A stretch of 42,115 nucleotides of DNA from contig DASYWD010000300.1 in NCBI GenBank assembly GCA_035936415.1, forward strand, positions 1 to 42,115, written 5' to 3'. Positions within the stretch are counted from its first letter, which is position 1; every line of letters starts with the position of its first letter. This stretch comes from Longimicrobiaceae bacterium (GTDB taxonomy: Bacteria > Gemmatimonadota > Gemmatimonadetes > Longimicrobiales > Longimicrobiaceae). Of the stretch, positions 38,435 to 42,115 are shown piece after piece. The notes beneath the pieces are model-generated. The model was not told the DNA's origin, made no database searches, and saw only the letters and a program-made list of their open reading frames with translations. A program made the translations under genes and the position numbers.

Positions 38435-39904
38435 CTACGTCAGGTTCACCCACACCGACTTGACCTGCGTATACAGGTCCAGCGCGTACTTCCCCAGCTC
38501 CCGCCCGTACCCGGACTGCTTGTAGCCGCCGAACGGCACACCGACGTCCAGCGCGTGGTACATGTTGATCCACACGGTGCCGGCGCGGAGCGAGTGCGCC
38601 ACCCGGTGCGCCGTGCCCACGTCGCGGGTCCACACCGCCGCGGCCAGGCCGTACTCCGTGTTGTGGGCGATCTCCACCGCCTCCTCCACCTCGCGGAAGG
38701 TGGTCACCGCCAGCACGGGGCCGAAGATCTCCTCGCGGGCGATGGTCATCTCCGGCGTGACGCGGTCGAAGATGGTGGGGTTCATGAAGAAGCCGCCGCC
38801 GCCGTTGACCACCGGGCGGTCGCCGCCCAGCACCAGCTCGGCACCCTCGGACTTCCCCTTCTCGACGTAGCCCATCACCCGGTCCAGCTGCTCCCGCGAG
38901 ACGAGCGGGCCCATGCGCGTGCCCTTGTTGAAGGGGTCGCCTGGCGTCATCCCGGCGGCGCGCTTGGCGAGCTTCTCCACGAACTCGTCCCGGACGCTCT
39001 CGTGCACCAGCAGGCGCGAGCCGGCGGTGCAGGCCTGGCCGGTGTTGTAGAAGATCCCCATGGTGGCGCCCTTGATCGCGGCGTCCAGGTCCGCGTCCGC
39101 CAGGACGATGTTGGGGCTCTTCCCGCCCAGCTCCAGCGACAGCTTCTTGAGCGTGCCCGCGGCCTCGCGCTGGATCAGCTTGCCGACCGCGGTGGAGCCG
39201 GTGAAGGCGATCTTGTCCACGTCGGGGTGCGCCACCAGCGCGGCGCCGGCCGTCTCGCCGAAGCCGGGGACCACGTTCAGCACCCCCGCGGGGAGCCCCG
39301 CCTCCTCCGCGATGCGGGCCAGCTCCAGCGCGGTGAGCGGCGTCTGCTCCGCGGGCTTCAGCACCACGGTGTTCCCCATCGCCAGCGCGGGCGCCACCTT
39401 CCAGGCGGCCATCTGGAACGGGTAGTTCCAGGGGATGATCTGCCCGCAGACGCCCACCGGCTCGCGGCGGGTGTAGTTCAGGAAGCTGCCGGAGACGGGG
39501 ATCACCTCCCCCTCCACCTTGTCGGCCCAGCCGGCGTAGTAGCGGAAGCACTCCGCCGAGTCCTTGATGTCGAAGCCGCGGGCCTCGCGGTAGGGCTTCC
39601 CGTTGTCCAGCGTCTCCAGGCGTGCCAGCTCGTCCAGCCGCTGGTCGATCAGCTCGCCCATGCGGTACAGGATCCTGCCGCGCTGGCGGGCGGACATCTC
39701 CGCCCACTTCCCTCCCTCGAACGCTTCGCGCGCCGCGCGCACGGCGCGGTCGACGTCCTCCGCGTCCCCCTCCGCCACCGTGGTCAGCGTCTCCCCGGTG
39801 GAGGGGTTCACGGTCTCGAACGTCCGGCCGGAGGCGGCGTCCTGCCACTCCCCGCCGATGTACAGCCTGCCGGGGCTCACCCCCGCTTCGATTTCGGTCG
39901 CCAT
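38435..39904 (-). CDS. NAD(P)-dependent aldehyde dehydrogenase
   Basis: Soluble aldehyde dehydrogenase, 489 aa, oxidising an aldehyde to the acid. Key residues are Cys292 ([10 protein letters not shown], the nucleophile) and Glu258 (LELGGKSPN, general base), with IIPWNYPFQ at the cofactor entry and FTGSTAVGK binding the cofactor. It resembles betaine-aldehyde/phenylacetaldehyde and related broad-specificity dehydrogenases; a substrate cannot be named. Gene context links it to aromatic or acyl-CoA degradation. Its own leader follows a hairpin terminator, suggesting some independent control. ATG 39904 is preceded by GGAGACCGAGACCACC. Confidence 0.92.
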   Translation of the reverse strand: MATEIEAGVSPGRLYIGGEWQDAASGRTFETVNPSTGETLTTVAEGDAEDVDRAVRAAREAFEGGKWAEMSARQRGRILYRMGELIDQRLDELARLETLDNGKPYREARGFDIKDSAECFRYYAGWADKVEGEVIPVSGSFLNYTRREPVGVCGQIIPWNYPFQMAAWKVAPALAMGNTVVLKPAEQTPLTALELARIAEEAGLPAGVLNVVPGFGETAGAALVAHPDVDKIAFTGSTAVGKLIQREAAGTLKKLSLELGGKSPNIVLADADLDAAIKGATMGIFYNTGQACTAGSRLLVHESVRDEFVEKLAKRAAGMTPGDPFNKGTRMGPLVSREQLDRVMGYVEKGKSEGAELVLGGDRPVVNGGGGFFMNPTIFDRVTPEMTIAREEIFGPVLAVTTFREVEEAVEIAHNTEYGLAAAVWTRDVGTAHRVAHSLRAGTVWINMYHALDVGVPFGGYKQSGYGRELGKYALDLYTQVKSVWVNLT

Positions 39905-39920
39905 GGTGGTCTCGGTCTCC

Positions 39921-39983
39921 CAAAAGAGAAAGCGGGGGAGGGACCCGCGCGTGCGCTCCCGGCGCGCGGCGGTCCCGCCCCCG
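39921..39983 (-). terminator. Terminator or attenuator before the aldehyde dehydrogenase gene
   Basis: A long stem: 39933-39945 (CGGGGGAGGGACC) with 39971-39983, one mismatch, and an inner hairpin GCGCG/CGCGC. On the minus strand it is followed by CGCTTTCTCTTTT, a good U tail, and the aldehyde dehydrogenase start comes about 16 bases later. It lies between the crotonase gene at 40001-40831 and the rest of the cluster. Confidence 0.7.
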
Positions 39984-40000
39984 TCTTCCCCGCGTGGTGG

Positions 40001-40831
40001 TTACTTGCCGGAGAACTTCGGCTGCCGCTTCTCGACGTAGGCGGTCAGCCCCTCCTTCGCGTCCTCCGAGTTGAAGAGGAGCGCCTGCAGCTCACGCTCC
40101 AGCGCCAGCCCCTGCTCCAGCGGCAGCTCGGCGCCGCTCTGGCACGAGCGCTTGATGTTGCCGACGGCGAAGGTGGCCTTGTTGGGGCGGGTGAACTGGC
40201 GGGCGTACTCCAGGACCTGCTCCAGGAACGCCTCGCCGGAGTCGGCGTCGACCACCCGGTTCACGATCCCCAGGCGCTCCGCCTCGTCGAAGTCGAAGTT
40301 GGTCCCCTCGGTCATGATCTGGATGGCCTTCGAGGCGCCCACCAGCTTCGTCAGCCGCTGGGTGCCGCCGGTGCCGGGGAGCACGCCCAGCGCCACCTCG
40401 GGGAGCCCCACCTTGCCCGCGCCGCGGCGCGCGACGCGGAGGTCCGCCGCCATGGCGATCTCGAGCCCGCCGCCCACGGTGTGCCCGTTGAGCGCGGCGA
40501 TCACCAGCTTGGGAGTGTGCTCCAGGCGGAGCAGCGTCTCGTTGGCGTGCAGGCAGAAGTAGTACTTCCAGGTGGGGTCCGCCTTCTGCAGCATGTTGAT
40601 GTTCGCGCCGGCGCAGAAGAACTTCTCGCCCTTCCCGGTGACGACGATCACGTCCACCGACGGGTCGAAGCGCGCGCGGAGGATCGCCGCGTCCAGGTCG
40701 CGCATCATCTCGTGCGTGTACGTGTTCGCGGGCGGATCGTCGAGCGTGAAGATCGCGATCCCGTCCCGGACCTCGTAGCGGACCAGGGTCTGGGCGGCGG
40801 TCTCGGGGATCTCGGTCGTTGCGGTAGCCAT
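40001..40831 (-). CDS. Enoyl-CoA hydratase (crotonase family), second copy
   Basis: Crotonase-family hydratase, 276 aa with an N-terminal extension of about 18 residues. The oxyanion loop is FFCAGANINML. Both catalytic glutamates are present: Glu124 (GGGLEIAMAAD) and Glu145 (GLPEVALGVLPGTGGTQRL). It is distinct from the hydratase at 34622 and ends KRQPKFSGK. Located 31 bases after the TetR gene, so likely one transcript from the TetR promoter, and followed by a terminator-like hairpin. It may act on a different acyl-CoA from its paralog. Confidence 0.9.
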   Translation of the reverse strand: MATATTEIPETAAQTLVRYEVRDGIAIFTLDDPPANTYTHEMMRDLDAAILRARFDPSVDVIVVTGKGEKFFCAGANINMLQKADPTWKYYFCLHANETLLRLEHTPKLVIAALNGHTVGGGLEIAMAADLRVARRGAGKVGLPEVALGVLPGTGGTQRLTKLVGASKAIQIMTEGTNFDFDEAERLGIVNRVVDADSGEAFLEQVLEYARQFTRPNKATFAVGNIKRSCQSGAELPLEQGLALERELQALLFNSEDAKEGLTAYVEKRQPKFSGK

Positions 40832-40862
40832 CCGTCTCTCCGTTTCAGGGTTGGTGCTGCGG

Positions 40863-41537
40863 TCAGCCGTACGCGGCCCCGTCGGCCTGGGAGCGCCAGA
40901 TCGAGGGGGCGTTCTCTCCGGGGGCGGCCTCGCGCGCGCCCGCGGGAACTTCCGTGCCGTCCTGCAGGAAGCCGCCCAGGAAGAGGCGGCTCATCTGGTC
41001 GGCGAGCTGCTCCACCGGGACGTCCTTCCCCGGCCGGTACCAGTTGTACAGCCAGTTCATCATCCCGAAGAGCGAGAACGTCGCCAGTCGGAGGTCGATC
41101 CCGTTCCCGGGGCCCAGCTCCTCCAGGATCGCCGCCGCCCGGTCGCTGAGCCGCCGCTTGCGCGCGTTGACCCGCTCCCGGTACTCCCCGGTCAGCGACT
41201 CCGCCTCGTGCGAGAGCACCTTCATCTCCGCCATGTTGCCGACGAAGTACCGTAGGTGGTTCTCAACCAGGAGCCGGAGCTTGCGATGGGGGTCGCTTAC
41301 CCCCTCCAGCAGCCGGTCCAGCGTGTCCTCCAGGGTGCCGAAGGCGTGGTCCTGGATCAGGAAGAGGAGCTCTTCCTTGGAGGTGAAATAGTAGTAGAGC
41401 CCCGACAGGCTGACCCGCGTCGCCCGCGCGATGTCCCGGATGCTCGCCTGGTGGTACCCCTTCTCCGCGAAGATCGCGGCGGCGGCCCGGAGAATGCTCT
41501 CCAGCTTCTCGTCGTAGGCGGTGCGCGTTGCGGCCAT
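40863..41537 (-). CDS. TetR-family transcriptional regulator of the acyl-CoA cluster
   Basis: 224-aa repressor-type protein. The N-terminal helix-turn-helix is at about residues 10-56: ILRAAAAIFAEKGYHQASIRDIARATRVSLSGLYYYFTSKEELL, very typical of TetR regulators of fatty-acid and phenylacetyl-CoA genes. The C-terminal domain (about 75-200) is helical with WLYNWYRPGKDVPVEQLADQMSRLFLGGF, the kind of domain that binds acyl-CoA ligands. It heads the cluster and shares its promoter region with a palindrome at 41565-41578, so autoregulation and control of the downstream catabolic genes are likely. The ligand is inferred, not shown. Confidence 0.9.
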   Translation of the reverse strand: MAATRTAYDEKLESILRAAAAIFAEKGYHQASIRDIARATRVSLSGLYYYFTSKEELLFLIQDHAFGTLEDTLDRLLEGVSDPHRKLRLLVENHLRYFVGNMAEMKVLSHEAESLTGEYRERVNARKRRLSDRAAAILEELGPGNGIDLRLATFSLFGMMNWLYNWYRPGKDVPVEQLADQMSRLFLGGFLQDGTEVPAGAREAAPGENAPSIWRSQADGAAYG

Positions 41538-41564
41538 GCTCCCGTGGATCCGTTTCCTCGTTCA

Positions 41565-41578
41565 ATCGAACGTCCGAT
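41565..41578. promoter_or_regulatory. Candidate TetR operator
   Basis: ATCGAACGTCCGAT is palindromic except for one base pair and is centred about 34 bases upstream of the TetR start codon, at the predicted transcription start. A CGTTC-N4-GAACG inverted repeat (41559-41572) overlaps its left half. Shape and position suit a TetR operator. Confidence 0.5.
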
Positions 41579-41581
41579 CCC

Positions 41582-41611
41582 AACCTATCCGCCGCGCCGA
41601 AGGGGTGTCAA
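41582..41611 (-). promoter_or_regulatory. Promoter of the TetR-led cluster
   Basis: Minus strand: TTGACA (complement of 41606-41611), 18 bases, TAGGTT (complement of 41582-41587). The -35 is perfect, the -10 modest. The predicted start falls inside or next to the palindrome at 41565-41578. Confidence 0.55.
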
Positions 41612-41624
41612 GAACGCCCCCCGC

Positions 41625-41653
41625 TTGACCCCCGCCCGGGCGCAGGGTAGCTT
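41625..41653 (+). promoter_or_regulatory. Divergent promoter for the lipoprotein gene
   Basis: TTGACC at 41625-41630, 17 bases, TAGCTT at 41648-41653. It is back to back with the TetR promoter; a leader of about 38 bases would precede the ATG at 41697. Confidence 0.45.
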
Positions 41654-41696
41654 CAGCTTGCCCGCCCGGCATCCGTTTCCCGACTCCCCGGTGCCC

Positions 41697-42115
41697 ATGC
41701 GCTTTTTCCCGTTCGGCGGTCTCCGCGCGCTCCTGGTCCCCGCGTGCTGCTCCCTGGCGCTCGCCGGGTGCCAGGACGACGTGACCGGCCCGTCGGCGCG
41801 GACGCACCCGGCGGGGGGGAGGACGTGGGCGGCCGTCGCTCCGCCCAGCACCCTCCCGGACGACCGAACCTGGCTCCCCTTCGTGGCCGCGCGCAAGGGG
41901 GAGCGCTCGCCCGCCCTGGAGCGGGTGCAGGCGCTCCGCGCGAAGGCGAAGGAGCACCGGCGCGCGGGGCGGCTCGAGGAGGCGCTGCGGGCGGAGGAGC
42001 TGGCGGCGCAGACCGCCGCGGGAGCGCTCGCCAAGACGCCGGACCGCGCCACGGTCGGCCGGGCGCTGGCGGCGCTGGACGCCTGGGCGGCGGAGGCGGA
42101 GGGGGTGCTGGAGGC
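41697..42115 (+). CDS. Lipoprotein, start only (gene runs off the window)
   Basis: Open frame from ATG 41697 to the window end, 139 codons without a stop. The N terminus MRFFPFGGLRALLVPACCSLALAGC is a type II signal peptide with the lipobox LAGC; Cys25 would be lipidated, followed by QDDVTGPS. The mature part is rich in Ala, Arg and Glu, with a likely coiled helix (RSPALERVQALRAKAKEHRRAGRLEEALRAEELAAQTAAGALA). Function unknown. Because the stop lies beyond the window, total length is not known. It is divergent from the TetR gene. Confidence 0.75.
   Translation, partial: MRFFPFGGLRALLVPACCSLALAGCQDDVTGPSARTHPAGGRTWAAVAPPSTLPDDRTWLPFVAARKGERSPALERVQALRAKAKEHRRAGRLEEALRAEELAAQTAAGALAKTPDRATVGRALAALDAWAAEAEGVLE

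Overview
The window is very GC-rich chromosomal DNA with dense operons, short intergenic gaps and very frequent four-base stop/start overlaps (ATGA or GTGA). The gene content suggests an aerobic, respiring, heterotrophic Gram-negative-type bacterium: signal-peptide proteins, a lipoprotein and a stand-alone secretin domain are present, together with a mycobacterial-type second succinate dehydrogenase and NHEJ repair. This fits Gemmatimonadota (Longimicrobium-like) best. That placement is an inference from gene content and GC; no rRNA or phylogenetic marker search was possible. Where the sequence has sigma-70-like promoters they are close to TTGACA-N17-TATAAT.

Layout. 73-2703 (+): an unknown small protein, then the molybdopterin operon moaD-moaE-moaA, coupled to trmL. 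2865-7289 (+): malate dehydrogenase with its own strong promoter and terminator, then sdhCDAB, a predicted two-heme succinate dehydrogenase. 7350-11177 (-): a second, mycobacterial Sdh1-type succinate:quinone oxidoreductase (anchor, flavoprotein, iron-sulfur subunit) plus an unknown 119-aa protein, converging on the first operon. 11341-14815: secreted M28 peptidase (-), secreted metzincin-like protease (+), isolated secretin-domain protein (-). 15033-18711 (+): RecQ with two HRDC domains, acyl-CoA dehydrogenase. 19011-21289 (+): RNase G, L21, L27. 21427-24701 (+): aminotransferase, secreted phosphodiesterase, serine esterase. 24712-27106 (-): unknown 116-aa protein, 63-aa ribbon-helix-helix-like protein, ParA without ParB, HigA-like regulator without HigB. 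27291-31799 (+): NHEJ operon ku-ligD followed by two paralogous degenerate receiver-domain proteins. 31815-34544 (-): accessory island with a toxin-antitoxin pair whose toxin is frameshifted, a remnant of a third receiver copy, and a low-GC SIR2-family gene that looks like an anti-phage NADase. 34622-41537 (-): acyl-CoA catabolic cluster (three crotonases, 3-hydroxyacyl-CoA dehydrogenase, thiolase, aldehyde dehydrogenase) led by a TetR regulator. 41697-end (+): start of a lipoprotein gene cut by the window edge.

How it works together: mdh and the two SDH operons place TCA-cycle and quinone-reducing steps side by side; the acyl-CoA cluster supplies acetyl-CoA and succinyl-CoA type products under a TetR switch that probably senses an acyl-CoA. 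Ku and LigD give two-component end joining. The most unusual region is 30.8-34.5 kb: receiver-like paralogs coupled to NHEJ, broken TA module inserted into that array, and a horizontally acquired SIR2 effector flanked by an imperfect direct repeat. No CRISPR array, tRNA, rRNA or insertion sequence was recognised.
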